Origin: an uncultured Alphaproteobacteria bacterium
GTDB lineage: Bacteria > Pseudomonadota > Alphaproteobacteria > UBA3830
Direction of reading: 5' to 3'
Assembly: GCA_944390775.1 (NCBI GenBank)
Contig: CALXQQ010000003.1
Coordinates: 1 to 58,898 of the forward strand
Length of the DNA: 58,898 bases
Shown here: in pieces, positions 26,969-36,341 of the stretch
Layout: each line of letters begins with the position of its first letter
Numbering within the stretch: the stretch's first letter is position 1
Notes under the pieces: generated by a model
Database searches by the model: none
Told to the model about the DNA's origin: nothing
What the model saw: only the letters and a program-made list of their open reading frames with translations
Program-made: the position numbers and the translations under genes

Positions 26969-28276
26969 ATGGATTTTTATAACCTATGTTGGGCAATACC
27001 TTTCGGAGGTATTATTTTATCAATGTCTTTTTTGCCATTAATTGCGCCGTCCTTTTGGCATAAGCATCATGGAAAGGTTCCATTTTTTTGGGTATGCATA
27101 TACTTGGTTGGTGTAGCATATCACTTTGGAGCCACAAATGTAGCAAAAGCAGTATTTGAACCTATAGTTTCAGATTATCTATCCTTTATAATACAAATTT
27201 CTACGCTATATATTGTATCCGGAGGAATTTTCATAGATTTTACTCAAAAAAGTAATGCTTTATTTAATACATTATTTCTGTTCTGTGGTAGCTTGTTAGC
27301 AGGATGGATAGGAACCACAGGCGCAGCAACCCTATTAATACGCCCCCTGCTACGCGCAAATGCCGAACGATCTTACCACTCCCACCTAATCGTATTTTTT
27401 ATATTTATGGTAGCTAATATAGGCGGCGTTATGACTCCACTCGGAGATCCACCTTTATTCATAGGATTCTTAAAGGGTATTGACTTTTTCTGGTTTATGA
27501 AAAATCTCTATCCCTACTGGATAGCAACCACCCTAATTTTATGCGCCATCTTTTATGCTTTGGACAGTTTTCTTTTAAGAAAAGAAAAACCCATCGCTAC
27601 CACAACTCCAACAAAAGAAATCGTAATAAAAGGTTACAACAACATTATACTGCTCACCATTGTGTTAGCCATAGTAATTTCATGTAACTTTCCCAACACA
27701 TTTACTATTGGACATGAATCATTTCAATATTCCTCGATTATTCGAAACAGCCTTTTGTTGTGTGTTGCAATCATATCGATGAAAATTACTCCGGCATCCA
27801 TTCGCAAACAGAATGAATTTTCGCTAGAACCAATGAAAGAAATTGCGTTGTTGTTCATGGGAATTTTCATCACCGTAGATCCAATTATTCATATTCTGCA
27901 TCTCGGACACGACGGTCCATGTGGCTGTCTATATAATTTCATGGAGCAAAACAACGAATTTATTCCAAGTCGTTTTTTCTGGATTAGCGGATTGCTGTCT
28001 TCTTTTTTGGATAATGCTCCAACATTTCTAATTTTTTTCCATCTGGCATCCGGAAATGCTCAAATGCTAATGACTACACAAGCTCATCTATTAACCGCAT
28101 TTTCCTTGTCCACCGTATTCATGGGAGCTCTAACCTATATAGGAAATGCGCCCAATCTTATGGTGGTGTCAATCGCTCAATCACTCAAAGTGAAAGCCCC
28201 GTCGTTTCTACAATATATGCTGTGGGCATGGGGTATATTAGGACCAATTTTGCTAATTATATCATGGTGTTTATGA
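26969..28276 (+). CDS. Sodium:proton antiporter-like membrane protein (NhaD/IT superfamily)
   Basis: A 435-residue protein with about 11 to 12 membrane segments. Two conserved half-repeats are visible: GWIGTTGAATLLIRPLLRAN, and later GLLSSFLDNAPTFLIFFHLA with GALTYIGNAPNLMVVSIA, the re-entrant Asn-Ala-Pro loops of ion transporters related to NhaD and citrate carriers. It likely exchanges Na+ for H+ at the inner membrane, though substrate cannot be told from sequence. I chose the ATG at 26969, with GGAG eight bases upstream, over earlier in-frame starts. Its stop overlaps the rsmH start as ATGA. Confidence 0.8.
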   Translation: MDFYNLCWAIPFGGIILSMSFLPLIAPSFWHKHHGKVPFFWVCIYLVGVAYHFGATNVAKAVFEPIVSDYLSFIIQISTLYIVSGGIFIDFTQKSNALFNTLFLFCGSLLAGWIGTTGAATLLIRPLLRANAERSYHSHLIVFFIFMVANIGGVMTPLGDPPLFIGFLKGIDFFWFMKNLYPYWIATTLILCAIFYALDSFLLRKEKPIATTTPTKEIVIKGYNNIILLTIVLAIVISCNFPNTFTIGHESFQYSSIIRNSLLLCVAIISMKITPASIRKQNEFSLEPMKEIALLFMGIFITVDPIIHILHLGHDGPCGCLYNFMEQNNEFIPSRFFWISGLLSSFLDNAPTFLIFFHLASGNAQMLMTTQAHLLTAFSLSTVFMGALTYIGNAPNLMVVSIAQSLKVKAPSFLQYMLWAWGILGPILLIISWCL

Positions 28277-29139
28277 TGCAACATGTTCCAGTTTTATTAA
28301 GAGAAGTAGTACAAATATTGCAACCACGAGATAACGCAATCTATTTCGATGGCACATTCGGAGGTGGAGGTTACAGTAAAGCTTTCCTAGACAAAGCCAC
28401 ATGCAAAGTCATTGCGACAGACAGAGATGATCATATCATCCCGATTGCAAATACCTATAAACAAGAATACGGTGAACGTTTTTCATTTTCTCACGCAAAA
28501 TTCAGCGATATTGCTCAAGTGCTTGCACATCATGAGATCTCCAAAATAGACGGAATTGTGCTAGACCTTGGAATATCCAATTTTCAAATTACCTCCGCTG
28601 AACGAGGCTTTTCTTTTCAAAAAACCGGACCCCTTAGCATGCAAATGGGCTTATGCGAAGAGAGCGCTCTCGATGTAATTCGAAATTATAAGGAAAAAGA
28701 TCTCGCCGATATCATTTATCAATATGGTGAAGAACATTATTCCAGGCGCATCGCGAAAAATATAAAAAAACATATAGATAGCATATGCACAACCACAGAT
28801 CTAGCAAACGTAATACATGACTGCATGCCATGTCGCAATAATCGTATAGACAGCGCAACCAAAACATTTCAAGCATTAAGAATCTTTGTCAATGGAGAGC
28901 TGTCTGAATTAGAAACTTTGTTAGAAGCTTCTATTTCAGTACTGAATCGAGCTGGAAAAATCATAATAGTCAGTTTTCATTCATTAGAAGACCGCATTGT
29001 GAAGGTGTTTTTTCGCAACTTAGCTCGCTCAGGAAAAGCAGAATTAATTACCAAAAAACCAATTACCCCATCTGAGGACGAGATTAAATATAATCCGAAA
29101 TCTAGATCTGCTAAACTCAGAGCCATTTCTATGTTATAA
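28273..29139 (+). CDS. rsmH: 16S rRNA m4C1402 methyltransferase RsmH
   Basis: Methylates N4 of C1402 in 16S rRNA; usually the second gene of the dcw cluster. HVPVLLREVVQIL at the N-terminus, the SAM motif YFDGTFGGGGYSKAFL and the late block IIVSFHSLEDRIVKVFFR are all family marks. Adjacent ATGs at 28273 and 28276 are both possible starts; the first overlaps the antiporter stop. No mraZ precedes it, so the dcw cluster begins here behind an unrelated transporter gene. Confidence 0.94.
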   Translation: MMQHVPVLLREVVQILQPRDNAIYFDGTFGGGGYSKAFLDKATCKVIATDRDDHIIPIANTYKQEYGERFSFSHAKFSDIAQVLAHHEISKIDGIVLDLGISNFQITSAERGFSFQKTGPLSMQMGLCEESALDVIRNYKEKDLADIIYQYGEEHYSRRIAKNIKKHIDSICTTTDLANVIHDCMPCRNNRIDSATKTFQALRIFVNGELSELETLLEASISVLNRAGKIIIVSFHSLEDRIVKVFFRNLARSGKAELITKKPITPSEDEIKYNPKSRSAKLRAISML

Positions 29140-29163
29140 TTCGCCGTTTATTGTGTTGAAACG

Positions 29164-29520
29164 ATGGTTACTAAAAAGACGTCTCTTATTTTTGTGTTTT
29201 GGATATGCGCAGCTGGCGCATGGTTGCTATATCTTAAGTATAATGTCATGGAAATAGAGGATCATATAAAGTATCTAAAGCGGAGCATATCGGAGGAAAA
29301 AAGAACGGCACATATCTTAAAAGCCGAATGGAAAACATTGGTCACACCAGAGCGAATACGTAGATTAACACAAAGGCACCTGAATCTAGCACAAGTTAGT
29401 GGATCACAATTGCGAGAATATGACGCTTCAATTTTTCATGACGATGCCTCTCGATTCAAGCCCACAAAAAAATTGTGTAAGCTGGTAAGCGAAATCATAA
29501 TGCAACAAGGCGACGAATAG
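29164..29520 (+). CDS. ftsL: Cell division protein FtsL-like
   Basis: A 118-residue bitopic protein: a short cytoplasmic N-terminus, one membrane span (about residues 9-24, IFVFWICAAGAWLLYL) and a coiled-coil-prone periplasmic segment (EIEDHIKYLKRSISEEKRTAHILKAE, then WKTLVTPERIRRLTQRH). FtsL with FtsB and FtsQ activates septal synthesis by FtsW and FtsI. FtsL is too diverse to identify by sequence alone; the position between rsmH and ftsI and the PERIRRLTQRHL motif decide it. The stop overlaps the GTG of ftsI. Confidence 0.85.
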   Translation: MVTKKTSLIFVFWICAAGAWLLYLKYNVMEIEDHIKYLKRSISEEKRTAHILKAEWKTLVTPERIRRLTQRHLNLAQVSGSQLREYDASIFHDDASRFKPTKKLCKLVSEIIMQQGDE

Positions 29521-31157
29521 TGCTTGTGTTACGGAATCTGTTTACTCCTCAAAATATAAAAGTTGCCCGACATCGCGGACTATTTGTTATCAGTGTATTC
29601 ATATGCGCATTACTACTAATAATATTGCGTTTAGCACAAATAATGGTTTTTAGAGAAGCAGACACAGACAGCAGATTTTGTCATCTACTACTACCTTCAA
29701 TTTCGCGCGCAGACATAGTTGATAGAAATGGAATCGTTGTCGCAACAAGCTTACCAACTGTATCTTTATACGCAAATACACATGAAATGCTAGATGTGGA
29801 AGAAGCTGTCACAAGAATTGCGTCTGTATTTTCTGATATAAACACAAAAGAACTGAGCACAAGATTGAAAAAATCGAAAAATTTTGTATGGATTCGTCGC
29901 AATTTATCGCCCGCACAAGAACAAGAAGTACTCAACCAAGGAATTCCGGGTTTTCACTTTTTAAGAACAGAACGAAGAGTATATCCAGATAGAAACCTAT
30001 TTTCGCACATAATAGGCGGAACGGATATCGACAATAACGGAATAGCCGGCATAGAAAAAGCATTCGATCACGCTCTATGCGAATCGACAGAGCCGCTGGT
30101 GTTATCCCTAGATACAAAAATCCAATACGCCGTGCGTGACGAACTAATGAGCAGCATAGAAGAATTTAAAGCATTGGGCGGAGCAGCAATAGTAATGGAT
30201 GTCACAACTGGTGAAATTTTATCAATGGTATCTCTACCCGATTTTGATCCTAACAAAAGTGTTGATCCAACAGCGAAAGAAAAATTCAACATGGTCGTAT
30301 CCGCAGCTATTGAGCCAGGATCATCTGCTAAAATCTTCAACACTGCAATGGCGCTAGAATCTGGAATAACGCCTTTTACTCAATTTGATGCACGAGCCCC
30401 AATTAAAATAGGTCGTTTTACCATCCACGACTTTAAAGGGAAATGCAGATTTTTATCCGTCGAAGAAATTTTAAAATATTCCTCGAATATTGGTTCCGCA
30501 AAAATCGCAACATCGATCGGCTGCACAGCTCAGAAAAAATTTTACAAACATCTGGGGCTACTAGATCCCATTTCTTGCGAATTGGCTGAAACTCAACGTC
30601 CAATTTATCCTCGACATTGGACTGATGTTAGCGCAATGACAATTGCCTTTGGACACGGTATCGCGATTACACCATTACACCTGATAACTGTAGTTGCTGG
30701 TATTGTAAACAGCGGAATTATACAGAGACCAACCGTGTTAAAATGCTCGTCCCCTCCTCCTGGACAACGCATCATTTCAACCAAAACATCAAAACAAATG
30801 CAAGCACTTATGCGCATAAACGTACTAGAAGGCGCAAACAAATATGCGGATGCTCCTGGCTATTTCGTCGGAGGGAAATCTGGCACAGCGGAAAAACAGA
30901 AGGGCGGACGTTATCTGAAAACCGCAAACTACACCGGCTTCGTAGGAGCATTTCCTATGACAAATCCCAAATATGCCGTGTATGTCGTGCTCGATGAACC
31001 CAAAGCAACAGCTAAAACTCATGGATATCGCACTGCAGGATGGATCGCAGCTCCAACTGCAGCTCGCATAATAAAGCGTATAGCTCCGCTGCTTAACATG
31101 TCCGCGAGTCAAGATGCGGAACCTGATTGGAAAAAACTACTGAGAATTGCATCATGA
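29520..31157 (+). CDS. ftsI: Septal transpeptidase FtsI (PBP3)
   Basis: Cross-links septal peptidoglycan. An N-terminal membrane anchor (about 22-40) leads to the non-penicillin-binding domain (RADIVDRNGIVVATSLPTVS) and the transpeptidase domain: the SxxK serine at residue 268 (EPGSSAKIF, where most homologues read STFK or STMK), the SxN motif in KYSSNIGSAK, and KSGTAE. The GTG start at 29520 overlaps the ftsL stop (TAGTG). 545 residues. The stop overlaps murE by ATGA. Confidence 0.93.
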   Translation: MLVLRNLFTPQNIKVARHRGLFVISVFICALLLIILRLAQIMVFREADTDSRFCHLLLPSISRADIVDRNGIVVATSLPTVSLYANTHEMLDVEEAVTRIASVFSDINTKELSTRLKKSKNFVWIRRNLSPAQEQEVLNQGIPGFHFLRTERRVYPDRNLFSHIIGGTDIDNNGIAGIEKAFDHALCESTEPLVLSLDTKIQYAVRDELMSSIEEFKALGGAAIVMDVTTGEILSMVSLPDFDPNKSVDPTAKEKFNMVVSAAIEPGSSAKIFNTAMALESGITPFTQFDARAPIKIGRFTIHDFKGKCRFLSVEEILKYSSNIGSAKIATSIGCTAQKKFYKHLGLLDPISCELAETQRPIYPRHWTDVSAMTIAFGHGIAITPLHLITVVAGIVNSGIIQRPTVLKCSSPPPGQRIISTKTSKQMQALMRINVLEGANKYADAPGYFVGGKSGTAEKQKGGRYLKTANYTGFVGAFPMTNPKYAVYVVLDEPKATAKTHGYRTAGWIAAPTAARIIKRIAPLLNMSASQDAEPDWKKLLRIAS

Positions 31158-32611
31158 AACAACTACAATCTTTTTTCCCATATGAATTGCCGTCGAATAT
31201 TGCAAACATTCTGATAAACAACATATGTGATGATTCTCGAAAAATAGAAGAGGGCAATCTGTTTGTAGCAATACCCGGCAATAACGTTGATGGAAGCAAG
31301 TATATAGAAGATGCGATTAAAGGAGGAGCTCTAGCAATAGTTCATTCAAATGAGCATTTCAGCATAACATCAACTAATAATGTCGCATTTATTGGAGTTC
31401 CCGACATTCGCTATACTCTCGCGTACATATGTGCAAATTTCTATCAATCAGAATTCAACAAAATGGTGGCGGTTACCGGAACAAACGGCAAAACGTCTAC
31501 CGTAAATATGGTATACCAAATATGGAACAAGGTAGGAATACCCTCAGCATGCATTGGAACACTCGGAATAATTGGTACAGGAGTTAATTGCAAACTTCCT
31601 CAGCATTTAACCTCCCCTGGAGCACTTTTGCTGCATCGCTCGTTATCTGATCTATATCAGAAAGGAATACAAAATGTAGTAATGGAAGCATCAAGCCATG
31701 GTCTCGATCAACAAAGGCTACAATGTATCGATTTTAACGTATGTGCATTTACCAATTTCAGTCAAGATCACCTAGACTATCATAAAACTCTTGATTCATA
31801 TTGGGCTTGTAAAGCAAAACTATTTAAAGAATATGCTTCAAAGTCGTCTATTTTTGTAGTTAACGCTGACGACCCAAAATACAATGCTATTCTTGAGATA
31901 GGGGATAATAGACAAATCGTAGATTATGGCAGAAACGCTCAACACATTAGGCTATGTCATACCGAGTACACGGAAACGGGTCAGAAGATAACTATAGAAT
32001 GGAATGGTAAATCATATGAATTTCTGTTGCCTCTCATGGGAGACTTTCAAGTATATAATTGCTTATGCGCAATGGGAATCTGTAACTTATGCGGAATCTC
32101 TCAAGACACACTCGTTGACATAGTTCCAACTATTAATCAAATAAGCGGACGACTTGAAAAAGTGTCCGAGTATAATGGTGGTTCAATTTACATAGACTAC
32201 GCTCACACACCAGACGCATTGCAAAAAGCCATATTATCATTAAAAAAAATATCCAAAGGCCGCGTCATAGTTATATTCGGATGTGGAGGTAATCGGGATC
32301 AGCAAAAAAGAGCAATCATGGGAAAAACAGCAACACAATCGGCAGATGTTGTAATAATCACAGACGACAATCCCCGCACAGAAAATCCAGCCAATATTCG
32401 AAAAATGATTTTGGAGGGAGCTCCTAATGCTATTGAAATCGCCGACAGGTCTCAGGCTATACATGACGGAATAGCTTTACTTCAACCCGGAGACATATTG
32501 TTAGTTGCAGGAAAAGGCCATGAGGATTACTATGAAATTGGCAATCGCGTTATACACTATAGCGATCGAGAAATTATTTTGGGAGTGATAAATGCTTTTT
32601 ACAGCAAGTGA
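31154..32611 (+). CDS. murE: UDP-MurNAc-tripeptide synthetase MurE
   Basis: Adds meso-diaminopimelate to UDP-MurNAc-L-Ala-D-Glu. The 485-residue ligase shows the ATP site VTGTNGKTSTVNM, MEASSHGLDQQRL with the catalytic region, IDYAHTPDALQKAI, and DDNPRTENP, whose DNPR indicates meso-DAP rather than lysine. The ATG at 31154 lies in an ATGA overlap with ftsI. The 3' end overlaps murF by 20 bases. Confidence 0.95.
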   Translation: MKQLQSFFPYELPSNIANILINNICDDSRKIEEGNLFVAIPGNNVDGSKYIEDAIKGGALAIVHSNEHFSITSTNNVAFIGVPDIRYTLAYICANFYQSEFNKMVAVTGTNGKTSTVNMVYQIWNKVGIPSACIGTLGIIGTGVNCKLPQHLTSPGALLLHRSLSDLYQKGIQNVVMEASSHGLDQQRLQCIDFNVCAFTNFSQDHLDYHKTLDSYWACKAKLFKEYASKSSIFVVNADDPKYNAILEIGDNRQIVDYGRNAQHIRLCHTEYTETGQKITIEWNGKSYEFLLPLMGDFQVYNCLCAMGICNLCGISQDTLVDIVPTINQISGRLEKVSEYNGGSIYIDYAHTPDALQKAILSLKKISKGRVIVIFGCGGNRDQQKRAIMGKTATQSADVVIITDDNPRTENPANIRKMILEGAPNAIEIADRSQAIHDGIALLQPGDILLVAGKGHEDYYEIGNRVIHYSDREIILGVINAFYSK

Positions 32612-33965
32612 ATTGTCTGAAATCTTTGCGCAAACAGTAAATGTGTCAATCACTGGAATTGCGATAGACTCTAGACTTGTAAAACCCGGCGATTTATTCG
32701 TAGCATTATCAGGAGAAAAATGTGATGGACATGATTTCGTTGCATCAGCCATACAGCACGGAGCAGCAATTGCACTAGTCGAAAAGCCTGTAATCGGTTT
32801 AGATCAATGCAAACTCATTTTGTGCGATTCCACTCTGGATGGATTAACCAAGCTTGCTCGATATAATGTTCAACAAGCTTCAACTCAATTGATTGGAATT
32901 ACTGGAAGCGTCGGAAAAACATCTACAAAAGATATGCTTGCGCACATACTTAACAGATGCAACAAGCAAGTATATGCCTCGCACAAGAACTTCAATAGCA
33001 AGATTGGATTGCCAATGTGTGCTGCGTTAATGCCTCGTAATTCTGATATTGGAATTTTTGAAATGGGCATGAGCTCAATAGGAGATATTAATCATTTGGT
33101 ATCCATTCTGCCACCTAACATAGCTGTGATTACTCAGATTTGCGAAGCTCATGGTCAGTTTTTCCAATCCCAATGGGATATAGCACGTGCGAAATCCGAG
33201 ATTTTTAATGCAACAATATGTCCGGAAATTGCGATCATCCCAGGAGAATCACCTTATTGCGATTTTTTGATGCATCGAGCAAAAAAACAAGGCATTAAAC
33301 AAATTTACACCGTCGGAAAGGAATTTGCTCGTATAATTAATTGTAGCTTTTCGAATAATATGATGCATATCAATGCAGCAATAGATACATATAACTTTGA
33401 ATATACCATTCACAACGCAAATGATGCTTTAGCTTACAATAGTATCATCGCTATTTTAATCGCATACTTAGTGACAGGGATTAACCCTGCAACCTTATCA
33501 GAATCTTTGCGTAATTTTAATCCTGTCCATGGTCGAGGCAATGTGCATGTGTTTTCTCGTAATATCGTTATAGATGAAACTTATAACGCATGTCCAACAT
33601 CTATGCGTGCTGCAATTCGTACCCTAGGCACTTATAAAAACTATCGCAAAATATTGATTATCGGAGACATGCTTGAGCTAGGAGATGACGCAAAACAGCA
33701 ACACGAAAATTTATCTGCAACAATCGATAAATACAATATTGATAAAGTGTTCGCTTGCGGAGCAATGTCCAAATATCTATTCAATAATCTGCGAACCGAA
33801 GTTAGGGGTGAATGGGCTTTCGACGCAAATACTTTAGCAGAGCAGATAAAAACAGCTGTAGCCGATAATGATTGCATCCTGATAAAAGGCTCACACTCAT
33901 TAGGCATGTCAGTTATAGTTAACCAACTTTGTTCTTATTTAGGTGAAAACAAACATGATATATAA
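32592..33965 (+). CDS. murF: UDP-MurNAc-pentapeptide synthetase MurF
   Basis: Adds D-Ala-D-Ala to the UDP-MurNAc tripeptide. The 457-residue chain has the N-terminal domain GIAIDSRLVKPGDLFVAL, the ATP site ITGSVGKTSTKDML, FNSKIGLPMCA, FEMGMSSIGDI and the C-terminal VIDETYNACPTSMRAAI with ILIIGDMLELG. It begins inside murE and ends inside mraY, so the set is translated as a coupled series. Confidence 0.95.
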   Translation: MLFTASELSEIFAQTVNVSITGIAIDSRLVKPGDLFVALSGEKCDGHDFVASAIQHGAAIALVEKPVIGLDQCKLILCDSTLDGLTKLARYNVQQASTQLIGITGSVGKTSTKDMLAHILNRCNKQVYASHKNFNSKIGLPMCAALMPRNSDIGIFEMGMSSIGDINHLVSILPPNIAVITQICEAHGQFFQSQWDIARAKSEIFNATICPEIAIIPGESPYCDFLMHRAKKQGIKQIYTVGKEFARIINCSFSNNMMHINAAIDTYNFEYTIHNANDALAYNSIIAILIAYLVTGINPATLSESLRNFNPVHGRGNVHVFSRNIVIDETYNACPTSMRAAIRTLGTYKNYRKILIIGDMLELGDDAKQQHENLSATIDKYNIDKVFACGAMSKYLFNNLRTEVRGEWAFDANTLAEQIKTAVADNDCILIKGSHSLGMSVIVNQLCSYLGENKHDI

Positions 33966-35037
33966 ACTATTGTTATTGTGTGGATGCGCTCCTTCTGCAT
34001 TAAATTTAGTGCGTTATATAACATTTCGCACGATGTGTGCATTAATCACATCTCTTATATTGGGTTTTCTGTTGTATCCAGTTTTCATAAAACTATCACG
34101 AAAATTCAGTCCCCAACCAATACGCACAGATGGACCAGAATCTCATCTAATCACAAAGCAAGGAACACCAACTATGGGAGGCGCAATAATCATTGCTAGT
34201 GCTGTGATAGCAACAATAATTTGGGGGGATTTGTCAAACAATTATACCATAGCTATTTTATGCCTCACTACTTGCTACTCTTTGCTTGGATTCGTGGATG
34301 ATTTTTTGAAAGTAAAATTTCATGATCCTCGTGGGGTACGTGGACGAGTAAAATTACTGCTACAAATAATGATCGCTGTGGTTTTTGCTTATTATGTGGA
34401 ATCCATGCGCACCCCTGACGTAATGGGGCGTCTGACATTTCCATTTTTCAAAAATTTCACATTCTATTGCCCATATCTTTTGATTATATTCACGACATTT
34501 GTAATAGTTGGGACCTCTAATGCAGTTAATCTGACAGACGGCTTAGATGGTCTGGCAACATTTCCAGCCATGCTTGCTACATTATGTTTAGGAATAATTA
34601 GCTATATCGTCGGGCACATCGTTTTCGCTAATTATCTGCAAATTTTCTACATACCGTCAGCTGGAGAATTGTGCGTATTTTGCGGAGCGCTTATTGGCGC
34701 GTGTCTAGGTTTTTTGTGGTACAACGCACCCCCCGCACAAATATTCATGGGAGATACAGGATCTCTCGCCATAGGCGGTGCGCTTGGCGGCATAAGCGTC
34801 ATCATAAAGCACGAGTTTGTTTTGGCGATTATTTGTGGATTATTCGTATTAGAAACATGTTCTGTCATGATTCAAGTGTTCTACTTCCGCCTTACAGGCA
34901 AACGCATATTTCTTATGACTCCAATTCACCATCATTTTGAAAAACGTGGTTGGTCAGAGGCCACCATAGTAATTCGTTTTTGGATAATATCATTCATATT
35001 TGCATTAGCAGGTTTAGCCACTTTAAAGATAAGATAA
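33955..35037 (+). CDS. mraY: Phospho-MurNAc-pentapeptide transferase MraY
   Basis: Transfers phospho-MurNAc-pentapeptide to undecaprenyl phosphate, forming lipid I at the inner membrane. About ten membrane segments; catalytic motifs are GTPTMGGAIIIAS, FVDDFLKV (Asp-Asp), NLTDGLDGL, FMGDTGSLAIGG and PIHHHFEKRGW (His-His-His). The ATG at 33955 gives MIYKLLLL, matching the family's start, with AGGTGA upstream; a GTG at 33943 is possible. Its stop overlaps murD as TAATG. Confidence 0.95.
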   Translation: MIYKLLLLCGCAPSALNLVRYITFRTMCALITSLILGFLLYPVFIKLSRKFSPQPIRTDGPESHLITKQGTPTMGGAIIIASAVIATIIWGDLSNNYTIAILCLTTCYSLLGFVDDFLKVKFHDPRGVRGRVKLLLQIMIAVVFAYYVESMRTPDVMGRLTFPFFKNFTFYCPYLLIIFTTFVIVGTSNAVNLTDGLDGLATFPAMLATLCLGIISYIVGHIVFANYLQIFYIPSAGELCVFCGALIGACLGFLWYNAPPAQIFMGDTGSLAIGGALGGISVIIKHEFVLAIICGLFVLETCSVMIQVFYFRLTGKRIFLMTPIHHHFEKRGWSEATIVIRFWIISFIFALAGLATLKIR

Positions 35038-36341
35038 TGAAGACATTAAAGCAGGTTGCCATAATAGGCATGGGTAAAACCGGAGAAGCCACTAAACATT
35101 TTCTTCAACAGCGTGATGTAGTGTGTCATTGCTATGACGATAGATGGAGCCCCAACCAGACAGATATTGATTGGAAACATTTAGATGCGCTAATAGCTAG
35201 TCCTGGCGTGGCACTTTGGTGGCCGGTTCCACATCCAATGGTACAGTTAGCACGCGTCAATTGCGTACCGATACTCAACGATATAGACTTGTTTCAACTT
35301 TACAGCAATGGAGCCAATATTTGCGTTACCGGAACAAATGGAAAATCCACAACGGTTGCTCTCATCAATTTCATTGCAGAAGACAATGGTGTAGATTGTC
35401 AATTGGGTGGGAATTTTGGAACACCTGCCTTGTCGCTACAACTCACAAAAAAATATAATATTTTGGAATTATCATCCTACCAACTAGAAAGCTGCAATAT
35501 ATTAGGGTTTGACGTATCAATTATTCTGAATATTACTCCAGATCACTTAACACGTCATGGAGGTCTATATGGATATAGTGCAGCAAAACAGAAAATCTTT
35601 GCAAATAGCCCACCCAATGCATATCGAGTAATTGGAGTAGACGATCCATGTTGCGTAAGCATGGTAGATTTCTTATCTCCAGTGAATGGACTTCCTCCTA
35701 TAAAAATTTCCGGACATACTCTCATATCTGATGGAATAGGATGGGACGCGAACAAACTAATAGATAACTATTTTAACGCAGGATACATATGCGATTGTCC
35801 TTCTCAATTAGATGGAACACACAATCGCCAAAATATAGCCGCTGCTTATGCTGCATGCCACTATATGGGAATTAGCTCTCAGCAATTCGCAAAAAGCTTA
35901 AAGCTGTTTCCAGGATTAGCACACAGACAAGAGCTTGTTAAAGTCATAAATAACACCCCTTATATAAATGATAGCAAAGCAACAAACGTACAATCTGTTG
36001 AACAAGCCCTACAGCGTTACGATAATATAATTTGGATTCTAGGTGGGCGCCCCAAAGAGGATGGCATCGAAAAACTAACATCGTATTTTCACAAGATAAA
36101 ATATGCCTTATTGATAGGAGAAGTCGCTGAAAAATGGTCACAGATATTAGCATTGCACGAGATTCCGCATCAGATATCGGGAGTACTTTCGCTAGCCGTT
36201 CAACATGCGCACAAAATTGCTCAGCAAAATTCAGGATCTGTTGTCTTGTTTTCTCCTGCATGCGCTAGCTTTGATCAATTCAAAAATTTTGAAGAGAGAG
36301 GAAATATCTTTAAAAAACTTGTCGAGGATTTACCATGTTAA
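35037..36341 (+). CDS. murD: UDP-MurNAc-L-alanine:D-glutamate ligase MurD
   Basis: Adds D-glutamate to UDP-MurNAc-L-Ala. The 434-residue enzyme has the N-terminal nucleotide-binding loop VAIIGMGKTGEATKHFL, the ATP site VTGTNGKSTTVALINF, LELSSYQLESC with ILNITPDHLTRHG, and YINDSKATNVQSVEQAL plus WILGGRPKEDG, all MurD marks. I start it at the ATG of the TAATG junction with mraY, which removes 29 residues of an apparent longer frame. It overlaps ftsW by seven bases. Confidence 0.94.
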   Translation: MKTLKQVAIIGMGKTGEATKHFLQQRDVVCHCYDDRWSPNQTDIDWKHLDALIASPGVALWWPVPHPMVQLARVNCVPILNDIDLFQLYSNGANICVTGTNGKSTTVALINFIAEDNGVDCQLGGNFGTPALSLQLTKKYNILELSSYQLESCNILGFDVSIILNITPDHLTRHGGLYGYSAAKQKIFANSPPNAYRVIGVDDPCCVSMVDFLSPVNGLPPIKISGHTLISDGIGWDANKLIDNYFNAGYICDCPSQLDGTHNRQNIAAAYAACHYMGISSQQFAKSLKLFPGLAHRQELVKVINNTPYINDSKATNVQSVEQALQRYDNIIWILGGRPKEDGIEKLTSYFHKIKYALLIGEVAEKWSQILALHEIPHQISGVLSLAVQHAHKIAQQNSGSVVLFSPACASFDQFKNFEERGNIFKKLVEDLPC